The position numbers were made by a program, and so were the translations under genes. Shown piece by piece: positions 20,501-30,900 of a stretch of 64,000 nucleotides of DNA; position 1 is the stretch's first letter, and each line of letters begins with the position of its first letter. The notes beneath the pieces were generated by a model, which saw only the letters and a list, made by a program, of their open reading frames with translations, did not search any database and had not been told where the DNA came from. Origin of the DNA: Bacteroidota bacterium (GTDB lineage Bacteria; Bacteroidota; Bacteroidia; Bacteroidales; TTA-H9). The stretch is from positions 62,001 to 126,000 of the forward strand of contig QKGM01000002.1 of the NCBI GenBank assembly GCA_003250395.1, in the 5' to 3' direction.

Positions 20501-21310
20501 CATCCGTGAGGTCCCCAGAGCTATAGACCCATCTGAAAGGGCGACCCCTGAGGTTACCGGATTTTTTGTCAGAAGTTCGTTTCCCTTCGCTGCAAACGGG
20601 CGAACTGAGCCTCCTTCCATAAGATAAAGACCCTGCGAGCTTGTCGCTATCAGTGTCTTAGTCTCCTGGAAGGGAAGCATGGCACTGATAACCCTTGCAC
20701 CAGAGAAAACGGATCCCTGATTGCAGGCTTCTATTTTCCCGCCATGCCAAGATACCAATCCTTTTCCTTTTAGCTGCAAATAGATTACATCTCTGACAAG
20801 GAATGCATTAAGTATTTCATTGGGTGCAGTCCATACTGAAAGGTTACTGTTCTCGAGAGTGAAAATTAGGTTGCCGGTAATAAATTGTACCTTACCGCTA
20901 ACAATGAAAACACGAAGAACATCGTAGAAGGGGGAGTAGTTTGCTTTGAAATTCTGAAGTAAACTAATGAATTTCAGCGTTCCCGTGTTGTCAGGTCCCA
21001 GATATCCTATCTCCCCGCGAGCACCAACGTACACTCTTCCGGTCGAATCGGTTGCCAGGGCAGAGACCTTTGTTGTATTCCCGGTCGGTATTAATCTCCA
21101 GGTTTCCCCGTCGTATTGCAGAACACCTGCAAAATTGCCAAAATACATGATCCCTTGCCGGTCTCCGGTGATGGCAAAATTCTGCGCGTGAGCATGGTAG
21201 TCGGATGTGGTATAATTTCTTACAAACGGAAATCCAATTTCATGCCTTGCCTGCCCTATCGAAAGTGCCGGAAGCAATAAAAATTGAAGAGCAATTATCA
21301 GGTTCTTCAT
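17591..21310 (-). CDS. Propeller-type sensor histidine kinase
   Basis: A 1239-residue membrane sensor kinase. After a signal peptide it has Reg_prop beta-propeller repeats filling about residues 25-610 (for example GRVYVGARGEIGYLG, NTLWAALNNGISMIE), as in the periplasmic sensors of Bacteroides hybrid systems. A Y_Y_Y domain follows (about 620-715; YQFYLEGFEDTWNDWS), then one transmembrane helix near 735-757, a coiled coil (about 758-810) and a GAF-like region (about 815-955). The HisKA domain has the phosphoacceptor His995 in GIAHEIQNPLNF. The HATPase has N box NIVNNACYAV, G1 DNGTGIP and G2 GTGLGLS. Unlike typical hybrid systems it has no receiver or AraC domain, so an unlinked response regulator is needed. 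It starts 6 bases after the upstream gene. Confidence 0.93.
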   Translation of the reverse strand: MKNLIIALQFLLLPALSIGQARHEIGFPFVRNYTTSDYHAHAQNFAITGDRQGIMYFGNFAGVLQYDGETWRLIPTGNTTKVSALATDSTGRVYVGARGEIGYLGPDNTGTLKFISLLQNFKANYSPFYDVLRVFIVSGKVQFITGNLIFTLENSNLSVWTAPNEILNAFLVRDVIYLQLKGKGLVSWHGGKIEACNQGSVFSGARVISAMLPFQETKTLIATSSQGLYLMEGGSVRPFAAKGNELLTKNPVTSGVALSDGSIALGTSRMGIIVIDNEGNVRQIIDKAASLQNSFVQTLYINNDNTLWAALNNGISMIEIPSPFTYFDEKSGLMGGVNQILRFQNTCFVATYQGLYYYDYTTLGFLPVKEIISACWKITSFNNDLYAATSQGIFVIKNHKAVLLRDGFILSLTTSQKDPTSIFLGETRGFYRLTKKGDGWIVMKLDGIDEEINDLKTDNSGNIWGLSLSKGLFRYIPGEDTLSFFDEKDGLPEVQGITINPLDESISIGTSKGIYVFNETKQSFDSVRLIPDTKQVADEWFSLIIPDRKGNLWVNSGEETDTKILLRNRNQYQLLSMPFLPIADYVIWSIFPEEDGITWLGGPEGLIRYDAAVRNKNVRPYPSLLRRIVVNNDSVIYSGNISYNRNNIVLKHSENSVTFEFSTPFHSVKGDMEYQFYLEGFEDTWNDWSTQTVKEYTNLPGGRFVFHVRARNIFDELASEAVVKFQVLSPWYKTIWAIVLYIIVFGSIVYTIVLLRNQKLLKEKRILEERIAVRTAEVVQQKEEIENQSQELANKNDELEKINSAIKSINAEINYENLLQSLLEKMKIIRAAEKSLALVFDKNINAYQFKACLGYAVTDFEKFTINLAQAENRYLKNSEEVFEDIFIKSEFSSYSEIEELRKYVKPKSVMVLVIRIESKIDAFLIFENHSRANAFEARDISLIRNSKEHIISAIIRTRLLDDLQQTLHNLKDTQDQLVQSEKLASLGQLTAGIAHEIQNPLNFVNNFASLSVDLADELNETLEDIRENIPTDKYEDVAEVIGMIKGNVVKINEHGKRVESIVKGMLQHSRGRTSEFEEVDLNNIVTEYVNLAYHGLRAKDKSFNTAIRTNLDPEIGKVSIIPQDLSRVVLNIVNNACYAVDEKSKTNIPGYKPEVVITTRKVQNKVEIRIRDNGTGIPQQVIEKIFNPFFTTKPTGKGTGLGLSMSFDIVNKIHKGKLEVESKEGEHTEFIITIPEKQS

Positions 21311-21316
21311 AATAAG

Positions 21317-24300
21317 TCAATTAGAATTATTTATCCGGATAATGTTGAACAGTTTCTCTGCAAGTTCTGGGCTGCTCATCATAAACTCATACAACGTGGC
21401 TTTTGGTAAGGCTACGTAGTAGCCCAGATCAGTTGACAGATATTCTAAACTGGTATCCTGAGGAAAATATCCCGGGGAGGCTGCTGGTTGCCTGATAAAT
21501 GAGGCTTCTGGCGTCCGCTCCAGGAAGTCAATAATGGCTGTCTCAGGAATAGTCGAAAATAATTCCGTACTTCTCATCAATCCCGTTTTTTCAAACATGA
21601 GCAGCTCAGATTCTTCCTCACACGACCTGATACCTTCCTCCATCGCTCCTGATCCGATATAACCGTTTTTTTTCAACCGGTTTATCAGGTCACGATAATA
21701 CTTAATATTGAAGCGGTAAAGTGTCAATGCTGCTATTTCGCTTATCAACCTATCGGGATGAACAACATTGGCTGCCAGTATCCTTTCGGTTGCCTGTTCA
21801 TTATTTCCTTTACGGGTTTCGAGAATTTTCAGGGCACAGGCCTTGCTGTACCTGCTCGAACGCGTATAGGGTCTGTTGAGTATCTCGCAGAATCTTTCGA
21901 ACGGCTCAAGTTTTTGCTGGGGAAATCTGAATATGAATCGATTAAGTCTTTCCTGAACAGGAAGATCCTCGAAAATTGGGAAAAATATCTCTTTGATCTC
22001 ATCTCCAATAATCATGTCACCGATTTCAAGTGCATAAACTTTTGCGTTGGCATCTTTGCTTTCAATGTGTTCACGGATATGATGGATGGTCTTCTCATCG
22101 TACATCAGCGATAGTAACAGGAAGAGGAATTCTTTCTGGTCTTCTTCCTCGGTCAGCAAGGCCAGTTTAAGATCGGCGGCTTCCTCACAACCACTTATAT
22201 CCTGCAGGGTGGCAAGTACCCATAAAATACCTGAGACGGTTTCTTCAATCATCTCTTTGAGAAGTGGTGTCTCTGAAGCAGTAGCCTGGTATTTTCTGTT
22301 GCTTAGCGAAACCAAAACCTGCCTGCGGACATCCTTGTCAGGGTGCCTCATTTTGTCACGAAGCAGTCTGAGCGATTTCTGACTTTGAATTGATTCATAG
22401 ATTTTAAGTATCCTGACCTGAACTATTGAATGGCCTTTCGATTTCTCAAATATCCGTTCAAGTTCGGGCAAGATGGGTTCGCCGATTTGTTTGACGGCAA
22501 TTCCGGCTGTTTCCGCGAAGGTATCATAAGCAAGTTGTTCGCATACAAAGGCCCATAATTCGTATCGCCTAATCTTACCACATGCCACGATGACTGCCTT
22601 TTTTACTTCGGCATCAGTATCTTTAGTAAGGGAGTGCAACAGCCTGATCGTATTGTATCTTCCGGAAGAACCTAACAGTCGTGCTGCTTTCAAACGATCG
22701 CCCCGTTCAGGTGATTTACAGAGGTTGGCTATTTCTTCTATCGGCGTGTTGGCTGTAGATTCAAGATATTCAACCGTTTTGTCAAGCATGGATTGTAAAT
22801 GAGTCTGTTGTTTTATCGGGTCAAGGCTTTTCAGGAAACCTGCAGAATTTACCATTTGATATTCAGCCATCTTTTCAAGAATGATCCGTTTAATCTCTTC
22901 AGGTACTTCTTCAAATATCTCTTCAAGTATTTTTTCAGTCAGGAATGGTTGTGCAGTCATGCAAATTTTGAAAATGTGTCCGAAATTATTCCTCCCGGCC
23001 TGTCTTAATTTTTGACGGATGACTTCGGAAACAGAACTGCTTGCTTTCTCTTTTTCCGATTTCAAATCGTTGAGTTTTGATTTCAACAGGTTGCGGTAGG
23101 TCTCATACATTTTGATGGCAACCCATATCCACAGGGCCAACACAAGAATGAAAAACCAGTTGTAATGGACCATGTTGAAAAACTCAAGCGTCGAAAACAG
23201 TAATATGACCAGTCCGGTAATAATGGTCCCGATAGCTTTGGGAATCCCTTCAATCTGATTTTGGAATATGATTCTCTGGCCTGGTGGAACAGGTTGGTAT
23301 AGTAACTGGAATGCTGGTTCATAGACAGCTGACCTGACTGACCGTTCAAACAACCGTGCCATGGCTATAAAAGCAAAGAATAATCCCGCTGCGCCATACA
23401 AGCTGCCAAAAATGGCTGCTATGAAAACAGGTACCAACAGGATTACCGGCAATGAAATAAGGCTCGGTTTTATCCCGTATTTATTGAGGAACCTTCCAGA
23501 GAATAACTTTAGCAATAATTCTATTACCGAAACAAATCCCAGGAAGATGCCAAAGAATCCGGCGATGGTTTCGGGATTGTTGGCAAACTCCAGCTTGGTT
23601 TGGGCAAGGAAGAGAAAATCGACAAACAGGTAACCGAATATCGGAAGAAGTGCAAGAAGCGAGATCAACATGAAATAAGGCTCTTTCACCAGTTTCCAGT
23701 AACTGGTCTCCGGTTTTTTCTTTTCGGTTCCTTTCTCTTCCTTCATCTTCGGTTCAGAAAGCTCTTCCTTGAAGGAACGGAGCAGGATAGTTGCAATAAT
23801 CAGGCAGAATAACAGGGTTCCGGATGCCAGAAAAAGCAGATGACTGGCTTTTAGGAAATTCAGAATCAGCGGGATGGAGAAATAGCCAATCATTACTGAG
23901 ACTACCTCACCGGTCCCGATCAGGCCGAATATCCTTTTCCCCTGTCTGATGTTAAATATCTTTCCCGCGATACTCCAGAAAGTAACCAGCGTGATATAGA
24001 CAACGATCCTCACCCAGGTATACATGATGAAGATGAGCCATGAATTGTTGTACAGATAAACACCGATGCTGATAGCCAGAACTGTGAGGAAAATAAAACC
24101 CAGTTTCAACAATACCTGCGTTGAGAAAGAGAACCGTCGATCGCTTTTCGAGAAAATCCACCAGGCCAGATAAATCAGAATCCCAGAGGCGATAAACGAA
24201 ACAGGGATCATCGAAGGCTTGAAATGCTTTAGGAAAATGGCGTTCGATGCAGTAAAGTAAAAGGAGAGGGTAAGGCCAATCAGAAACGAAAAGGCTATCA

Positions 24301-24370
24301 GCAGAAATACTGCCTTAGCTTCTTCCCGCCTGATGTTCATCAGCTTCAGTATTCCGGATTCCTTTTTCAT
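21317..24370 (-). CDS. Npt-like MFS nucleotide-transporter-family protein with HEAT repeats
   Basis: A 1017-residue membrane protein. Residues 1-425 hold about 12 hydrophobic helices resembling the ATP/ADP translocase-like (Npt1/Npt2) branch of the MFS fold, for example AVFLLIAFSFLIGLTLSFYF and WSIAGKIFNIRQGKRIFGLIGTGE. A long cytosolic part follows, with HEAT-like helical repeats at about 550-800 (DRLKAARLLGSSGRY, RQVLVSLSNRKY). The last 85 residues begin GLMRSTELFSTIPETAI, which resembles the entry helix of a cyclic-nucleotide-binding domain, but the beta-roll signature is not evident. The substrate is unknown; homologues with HEAT and cNMP domains occur in many Bacteroidota. Its ATG overlaps the stop of the formyltransferase gene (ATGA), which implies translational coupling. 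Confidence 0.85.
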   Translation of the reverse strand: MKKESGILKLMNIRREEAKAVFLLIAFSFLIGLTLSFYFTASNAIFLKHFKPSMIPVSFIASGILIYLAWWIFSKSDRRFSFSTQVLLKLGFIFLTVLAISIGVYLYNNSWLIFIMYTWVRIVVYITLVTFWSIAGKIFNIRQGKRIFGLIGTGEVVSVMIGYFSIPLILNFLKASHLLFLASGTLLFCLIIATILLRSFKEELSEPKMKEEKGTEKKKPETSYWKLVKEPYFMLISLLALLPIFGYLFVDFLFLAQTKLEFANNPETIAGFFGIFLGFVSVIELLLKLFSGRFLNKYGIKPSLISLPVILLVPVFIAAIFGSLYGAAGLFFAFIAMARLFERSVRSAVYEPAFQLLYQPVPPGQRIIFQNQIEGIPKAIGTIITGLVILLFSTLEFFNMVHYNWFFILVLALWIWVAIKMYETYRNLLKSKLNDLKSEKEKASSSVSEVIRQKLRQAGRNNFGHIFKICMTAQPFLTEKILEEIFEEVPEEIKRIILEKMAEYQMVNSAGFLKSLDPIKQQTHLQSMLDKTVEYLESTANTPIEEIANLCKSPERGDRLKAARLLGSSGRYNTIRLLHSLTKDTDAEVKKAVIVACGKIRRYELWAFVCEQLAYDTFAETAGIAVKQIGEPILPELERIFEKSKGHSIVQVRILKIYESIQSQKSLRLLRDKMRHPDKDVRRQVLVSLSNRKYQATASETPLLKEMIEETVSGILWVLATLQDISGCEEAADLKLALLTEEEDQKEFLFLLLSLMYDEKTIHHIREHIESKDANAKVYALEIGDMIIGDEIKEIFFPIFEDLPVQERLNRFIFRFPQQKLEPFERFCEILNRPYTRSSRYSKACALKILETRKGNNEQATERILAANVVHPDRLISEIAALTLYRFNIKYYRDLINRLKKNGYIGSGAMEEGIRSCEEESELLMFEKTGLMRSTELFSTIPETAIIDFLERTPEASFIRQPAASPGYFPQDTSLEYLSTDLGYYVALPKATLYEFMMSSPELAEKLFNIIRINNSN

Positions 24371-25263
24371 CTGTGGTCACTATTATTTAACAGCGGGTGC
24401 CGGGGGATTATGTATTTTTCATTGAGGTCGTTTACAGCCGGCTCGTTCAATATGGTCTTAACCGGCTCGGGCATTTTACCGATGAAATCAATTTCGCTAA
24501 CCGGGCCTTTATCCCCGGCAACATTCCGGGCAATGATAGTATCAATAAGTTCTACTCCCATCCAGCCACACACACTGGTGATTTTATCATCAAGGGTCAG
24601 GATATTCGCCGGATAGGCGCCATCCTCAAGACAGATGTTTATCTGGGGGGAAACTCCGACAATAGGCCCTCTGTCAATAATATTGGTCACTTCATGGATC
24701 ACAAGCGGCGAGGTTTTTTCCCCTTTCCTGATAATGTTCTCGAAAGGTTGTGACCCGGCTCCTATTTTTTTACGCAGGTCGGAAGGGTGGAAGTTATAGG
24801 ATCCCATTACCGGAAGCCCGAACAGCACAGAGTCGATCTTTTGTCCAAAACAAAGCATCAACAACGCTTCGGGTGCCCAGGAGCGGTAAAGATTATGAAA
24901 CCATGTGGTTTTAACTGCACCCGTATAGCAGGGAACCCCCAATTCAGTCGAGAAATCAATAATCCGGTTAAACAACCGGCTTCTTTCCTGCGGGGTAAAC
25001 TGCTTCCATACCCTTTTCCCGATTGAAATCCTTGCTTCAGGATCAATTGGGTCATCTGTTACAATACCAACAATATTCAGCTTCTCAGGATAGATTTGCT
25101 CATACAGGGCCAGGTTTTTAAGCAACAGGTCTCCACTGTTGCAACTAACAAACAATACAGTCCTGAGACCTTCATCTTTAGTTTTAGGTTTCACTGGCAG
25201 GTACAGTGCACCCCACCTTGTCTCTTTTGTTTTTAATACTGTGTACGCGTTTGACATTGACAT
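24367..25263 (-). CDS. Formyltransferase-family enzyme
   Basis: A 298-residue cytosolic protein with the formyltransferase Rossmann fold. The key Asn-x-His of the catalytic site is in YNFHPSDL (Asn157, His159) and the catalytic Asp is in NIIDRGPIVG (Asp197). These correspond to the N-H-D residues of methionyl-tRNA and glycinamide-ribotide formyltransferases. A flexible N-terminal segment of about 30 residues precedes the TVLFVSCNSGDLLL strand. It is not the housekeeping fmt, since no C-terminal tRNA-binding domain is seen and it sits inside an unrelated operon. It may formylate an amino-sugar, a nucleotide-linked sugar or a small metabolite. It starts 9 bases after the TonB receptor stop. Confidence 0.85.
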   Translation of the reverse strand: MSMSNAYTVLKTKETRWGALYLPVKPKTKDEGLRTVLFVSCNSGDLLLKNLALYEQIYPEKLNIVGIVTDDPIDPEARISIGKRVWKQFTPQERSRLFNRIIDFSTELGVPCYTGAVKTTWFHNLYRSWAPEALLMLCFGQKIDSVLFGLPVMGSYNFHPSDLRKKIGAGSQPFENIIRKGEKTSPLVIHEVTNIIDRGPIVGVSPQINICLEDGAYPANILTLDDKITSVCGWMGVELIDTIIARNVAGDKGPVSEIDFIGKMPEPVKTILNEPAVNDLNEKYIIPRHPLLNNSDHR

Positions 25264-25272
25264 GAATACAGA

Positions 25273-27873
25273 TTAGAAATCATAGGTGATGCTCAGCAGA
25301 ATATGGCGGCCGCGCTGAAGTATGGCGGTGGGGCTTGTAACCCCTTCTGCTGCCTTGGTTCCGGGGTGATAGTAGGTAGTATTGAAGATGTTGTTGCAGA
25401 CTAACTGCATAGAAAGCCCGTGCAGGAGCGCCGGGTCTGAATAGGTGATTGTACCGTTCAGGATCAGGGCTGCAGGGAAAGTGTCGTTATTGAGCGGTAC
25501 GGTTGTTCCTGTCCCAGTAGGTCTCTCTCCGGTATAATTCATCCTTAGATTGACGTTTAAATGATTGATAAATAGCTTCTCTGCACCCAGATTAAACTGA
25601 TGTGAGGCGATATCGCCTACCCGGCTGTCAACTTCTCCGATTTCCGAGAAGGTCTGTTTAGGGTCGCAAAAGGTATAATTAAAATAGGCCGAGAAGGTCT
25701 CCCTTTTATAGGTTACATTGGCCTGAACACCGATGATCTCGAATTTTCCTATGTTCCGGTTTTGTACCTTACCAGGGTGTTCGGTCACATCAACTGTTCC
25801 GACTACATTGTTGATGTAATCCTTGTAAACACCTATATCGGCCTGAAACTCCCGGTTCAGCCTGATTCCGGAACTAATCTCGAAGTTCTGTATGTTCTCG
25901 GTCTTCAGGTCGGGGTTGGGTATCCGGTTTCCAACCGCCGAGTATTTTGTCCAGTTCGACACGTTCATGATACCACGCGAATAAATAGCCTTGAAGGTGT
26001 ACTTCCCGGGAGAGTATACTACTGCAAGACGGGGGCTCAGCTCACTGCCGAAACCGTCGTTGTTTCTCACTACGTTGTAGTCGTATCGTAACCCTAAGGT
26101 GACCTTCATGTTCCTGAGAGCCTGCCAGGTCCCCTGACTGTACAGCCCGAGATCCCATACGTTAAAGCTGTTTCCCCCTTTTGGTGAGGGAAGAATTACT
26201 GCAGAATCCTGGGGGGTACCGGTGAAACTGGTGTAGTAGGCTCCCTGCAGTGTACTGTTACGCACTTCAAAACCTGAAATGATGTCAATTCTGGATGATG
26301 GCCGGTAATTTACTTTCAACTCATTCCTTAATTGCTTCGATTGTGAAAACAGGTAGAGTGTCGTCCATACCGGTTCTGAGTTTTCGACCAGGTCTGCAAG
26401 GTTTTTATTACCCCGTGCATAGTTTAATACAGATACCAGACGAGAGTCTTCCGTTACGTCATGGATACGGTAGGTAGTCAGGTTTGAAACGAACAACCGG
26501 TCGTTGATCTGGTTCTCATATTTTGTGTAGAAATTGCTGAGCTTTGGAGCCCAGGTTCCCCCGTTTTGCGATCCTGCGGCGTAAAGATCGGTGTATTGGG
26601 TTAATCCTCCCCGTAAATATTTCCATGACTGAAATCCAAAACTGAAGTTGCCGATATTTAGTTTCCCATTAATCAACCAACTATCCGTTTCGTTGCTGAA
26701 CCCTATTTTATGTCCTCCAACCACCTGACTATAGGCCGATTTGTCGAGGTTCCTGGCTGCCTCCTCTCCCTGCGGGGTGAGACTCAACTGGTTTGAATCA
26801 GCCGAAAGCTGGTAATAGGGATGCGAATATGGTAGATTGTTGGCTTGTAAGAATTCAGATGCATTCTCGCTGATGCCGAGAAGTTTATTGTAGTCAACCT
26901 CATCATAAGCGGCAGGGTCATAATCGAAGTACTTCTGGCTCGTGAGGTCATGTTCATCCGAATGGTAAAGCCTTCCCGTCAAGGTGAACGAGACAGAGCG
27001 TTTTTTGCCCGATACGCTTAAATCAAGGGTACGGGTTTTGTAAGATCCATATTTAACCTGTCCGCTGACGCCAATGTTCTGGCCGGGTTTGATGGCATTA
27101 ACCGTGTTTCGGCTGATGACGTTGATTACACCTGCAAAGGCATTGGGCCCGTACATTGTTGAGGCCGGCCCGTATATGATTTCCACCCTTTCTATGTTTG
27201 AAAGTGGATATTGTCTGTCAATATAAGCCCAGTTGGTCCACAGGTCATTCTCCTCTATACCATCAATAAGAAGCAGGGTTTTTTCCGTGTTGTTCTGCCT
27301 GAATCCTCTTTGGTAGATATTGGCATATTCGGGGCCATAAAACATGGTGAGGTCGAAGCCCGGAACATCTTTCAGAAGTTCGACGAGGTCGTTGTAGCCC
27401 CGTTTCCTGATCTCATCACGGGTGATGACGGTGATGGTTGCCGGAGCCTCGTATATGTTTTCTGCCTTTTTCGAAACGGAGGTTACTATCTGCCCTACAT
27501 CTGAGATTTTCATTATGTTAACCATCTCGACAAAAGCCGGAGGATCGAACAGGTTAGCGTCATACGTCGGATTGATCTGGAGCAGTAGTGATGTTTCGAC
27601 CGAAGCTTTTTCTATTGAATCGATCGACAGATACGACATGGCCATCAGCCGGTGCGCTTCAATTTTCTGCTTCTCATTGAATCCGCTTCTGACACATGGC
27701 TCCAGCGAACTGATCACATGATCAAACTTTCCCAGCTCGTAGTATTTCCGGGCCTCGTTTAGGGTGACTTCATCGCACGATTGTCCTGCGGCATCCCGGG
27801 CGAAGAGCAGGGCACCCATCAAGAGCGGCATGGCCATCAATAACAAAAAACGTCTGTAGTGACTGTTTTGCAT
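25273..27873 (-). CDS. TonB-dependent receptor with TPR-like N-terminal extension
   Basis: An 866-residue outer-membrane receptor. I start it at the ATG of MQNSHYRRFLLL; an upstream TTG adds three residues. The signal peptide ends near AAGQ. Unusually, the N-terminal part (about 30-125) is helical and TPR-like (NEARKYYELGKFDHVISSL, EKQKIEAHRLMAMSYL) rather than a carboxypeptidase-like or STN domain. The plug (about 135-260) has APATITVITRDEIRKRG, LLKDVPGFD and IYGPASTMYGPNAFAGVINVISR, typical of TonB-dependent receptors. The barrel ends in the expected Phe (SITYDF). The ligand is unknown. It lies 28 bases after the STAND gene and 9 bases before the formyltransferase gene. Confidence 0.92.
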   Translation of the reverse strand: MQNSHYRRFLLLMAMPLLMGALLFARDAAGQSCDEVTLNEARKYYELGKFDHVISSLEPCVRSGFNEKQKIEAHRLMAMSYLSIDSIEKASVETSLLLQINPTYDANLFDPPAFVEMVNIMKISDVGQIVTSVSKKAENIYEAPATITVITRDEIRKRGYNDLVELLKDVPGFDLTMFYGPEYANIYQRGFRQNNTEKTLLLIDGIEENDLWTNWAYIDRQYPLSNIERVEIIYGPASTMYGPNAFAGVINVISRNTVNAIKPGQNIGVSGQVKYGSYKTRTLDLSVSGKKRSVSFTLTGRLYHSDEHDLTSQKYFDYDPAAYDEVDYNKLLGISENASEFLQANNLPYSHPYYQLSADSNQLSLTPQGEEAARNLDKSAYSQVVGGHKIGFSNETDSWLINGKLNIGNFSFGFQSWKYLRGGLTQYTDLYAAGSQNGGTWAPKLSNFYTKYENQINDRLFVSNLTTYRIHDVTEDSRLVSVLNYARGNKNLADLVENSEPVWTTLYLFSQSKQLRNELKVNYRPSSRIDIISGFEVRNSTLQGAYYTSFTGTPQDSAVILPSPKGGNSFNVWDLGLYSQGTWQALRNMKVTLGLRYDYNVVRNNDGFGSELSPRLAVVYSPGKYTFKAIYSRGIMNVSNWTKYSAVGNRIPNPDLKTENIQNFEISSGIRLNREFQADIGVYKDYINNVVGTVDVTEHPGKVQNRNIGKFEIIGVQANVTYKRETFSAYFNYTFCDPKQTFSEIGEVDSRVGDIASHQFNLGAEKLFINHLNVNLRMNYTGERPTGTGTTVPLNNDTFPAALILNGTITYSDPALLHGLSMQLVCNNIFNTTYYHPGTKAAEGVTSPTAILQRGRHILLSITYDF

Positions 27874-27901
27874 GTTTATCAATGTTATAATTTCTTTCTT
27901 C

Positions 27902-30900
27902 TTAAGGAAGGCTTTTTATGGTTTTCTGGTAAGGCACATCTATACCCACCATTTTATTCCATTCAGCTACAGTCAGGTTGCGAGTGATCATCGATGGTAG
28001 TTTTTCTGCCATCTTCTCTGAACTGGTCGAAAAAATACGTATGGTTCTGTCGGCACTGCATGTGAGTAGCTGACTGCCATCCGGGGTATATAGGATATCG
28101 TAGATCCAGAGATCATGATTCTTAATCGTGACCGGTTTTTCTTCTGTCAGGGGGTAGTCCGAAATTCTTGCAGTCCAGTCATAACCAGCTGAAGTCAGCG
28201 CGTTTCCTTCCGGGTTGAAAGCCAGGGCTGTTACTCCCGATACATGCCGGCCGATAAGGCGCTGTACCTGTATTTCACCCTCTTTATCCTGTCTGACTAA
28301 TTGCACGGATCCATCAAGGCATCCGAGTGCGATGGCCTCTCCCCGGTTGTCGAATTTTGCCGTTAACGCCGGGCTTTTAAGTCGGGTGAGCACACTGGCG
28401 CCTGTTTGTCCGTTGGCAAACGAAATGATTTTTACTGTTCCGCTATTGGAGGCATAAACCAATTGGTTTCCGGCAGGGTTAATTGCCGTGCAACGAATTG
28501 CATCTGGAAGTGAATCAAGTGTAGCGTGGGTAAATTTATCACCCCGGTATGTCCATTGTATCAGCCGTCCATCAGAACCTGCCGAGTAAAACTGCTCTCT
28601 GCCCGGATCGGGGGCCAGGCTGCTGACAATTGATGTATGAGCTTTCAGGACGATCGCTCCATTCGGGAAGGTTTGCCTGCCCCAGATAACGAAGTAACCA
28701 TCTGTGGTTCCGGCTACCACCCATCTGTCGTCGTGTGTCAGCATGATTGTCCGGAAAGGTTCCCTGATCTCTTTCGGCAGCACACCCTGAACAGGGAGTT
28801 GTTCCGGATGGTCATGATTCCAGCGCAACACTTTTTTGTCATCACCACAAGAGAATATCTCTTTCCCGTTTTTAGTGATTGCCATGCCTCGTACCCCATC
28901 GTCGTGCCCTCTCAATACAACAGGATCGTTTGAGATTGCCGACAAGGCACTGTAAATTACCGGGTCATTCCGGTCTCCCCCGTTTTGCTGATGAAGTTGG
29001 AAAGCTGTCAGGGCATACAAGGCCGGTGATCCATCCTGTACTGTCTGGTTCAGTTGTATAGCCTGAATAGCCATCGAGTTGGCAATGGCCAGTAATCTTA
29101 AACGTTGTGCTGTCTGTTCTGATTCTTCTGCTTTTATCCGTTCCTGATCGGCTATTTGTTTTTGCATCAACGCTTCACGGCGTTGCAACCGGGCTTCATC
29201 TCTCGCGTTGATGGCTTCATGTCGGGCTACATCGGCCTGCTTACGTTGCTGAATGGCTTCAACAGTCTGTTCCTGCGCAATGATTTGTTGTTTCACCGCG
29301 AACTGCCTTTGCTGTTCCGTGATCATCTCCTGCTGCTCTGCAATCTGTTGTTGTTGCTCGGAGATTTTTCGCTGTATGATGGCCTCTTTCCTTTGCTCAT
29401 CTGTTTTTTTGCGTTCAGCAACCGCCATTTTTTCCTTTTCCATGGCTACTTTACTGCTCGCCTCGGCCTTGAAGCGGAGGTTGAGCGAAACAATCAGAAA
29501 CAGGATTGAAACGAGTGAAGCAATCCCCAGGACGATAGCAGAACGGCGGGCCCTTCTTAAATTTCTTTTCTGTTGGTTTTCTCTGACAGAGATTTCCAGC
29601 TCATGTTGTTTCCTGCTGAAATCGAGGAATGTCATCGCGCGGTCAAAGGCAGGATCGTAACGCGATGCCCAGGTAATATTGGGGCGGGTTTGTTCTTTCC
29701 ATTGCAGCGCGAGTTGAAGTTCAGGATTTACCCACAGCCCGGTCTTCCCTTCCTGATATAATTCTGCCGACTTCGAGAGGCGAAGGTAGAGCTGGGCCGA
29801 TTCCCCCTCTTCTTCAACCCACTTTCTTAATCTCTTCCACACTCTCATGATGCTTTCATGGGCTATGTCGATGGTGGTGTCACGGTGAAGGGTAACCTGG
29901 GCCGAAGGCATCAGGAATGAGCACCCGGGACTCCTGAAGTGGTCAATTACCCTGATGATCTCTTCCTCCCGGGAGTTGGTCAGCGTGCATATCTCTCCCA
30001 AGTTGGTGGGACGGCGTGTACCCCTGCTTTCCTTCGTCAGGTCTGTCAGTGCTTTGAAAAGCTTCTCGGTATTGAATTTATTCTTTTCGTCTTTTAAGTC
30101 TGAATAAATCTCTTCGAGGTGAACCGAGAGAGCCTCTTTCATAGTACCAATGGCCTCGTAGTGTTCAATGCTTATTGGCTGATCGCCAGTCTTGTTCATC
30201 ATCCAATAATCCCAGGTCCGCATCAAAGCATGCTGCATGATAGGTAACTGGTCTGGGTCATCGCCCACATCAGCCAGCAGCCTTTCAACCAGATCCTCAC
30301 TGATATTGTTTCCCGTTGCATAAACAGGCCCCGTAATAGCCTGACGGCGTTCCCCATTGTTCATCCTTGGCACCAGGTAATAACCTTTGTTGATGATCTC
30401 GCTTAACCCCCTGAACTCGGTACACTCATCAAGAAAATCGGTACGCATCGACAAAACGATGTAAACAGGTGTATCCGTCTGTGTAATGGCATGGATTAGT
30501 AAATCGATGAAGTTACCGGCTTCAGTGATCGTGTGGGCATACGAACCACTCCTTTTAAACCTGAAAAGCTCTTCAAACTGATCGATGTAAATTAATACTG
30601 CTGCTTCACCGGTCACTATCTCTCGCGTTTCTTTTACCAGACCATCGGGGCCCGAACGCAGTATTGCCTCGGTAGTTTCATGATCTCGAATTCCCTCAGC
30701 CAGTGCTTTGGCCATGTTACCAATGGGATCCTCGGCAGGACGAAAAATGACTAATTTCCACGATCGCGGCAGATTTTCCTGTTGAGCCTCAACCAACCCC
30801 GGGATCAATCCAGCCTTGATCAGCGATGATTTACCACATCCCGAAGACCCTACGATGGCCAGAAACCTTGTAATGGCCAGCTTCCTGATCAATTCCTTAA

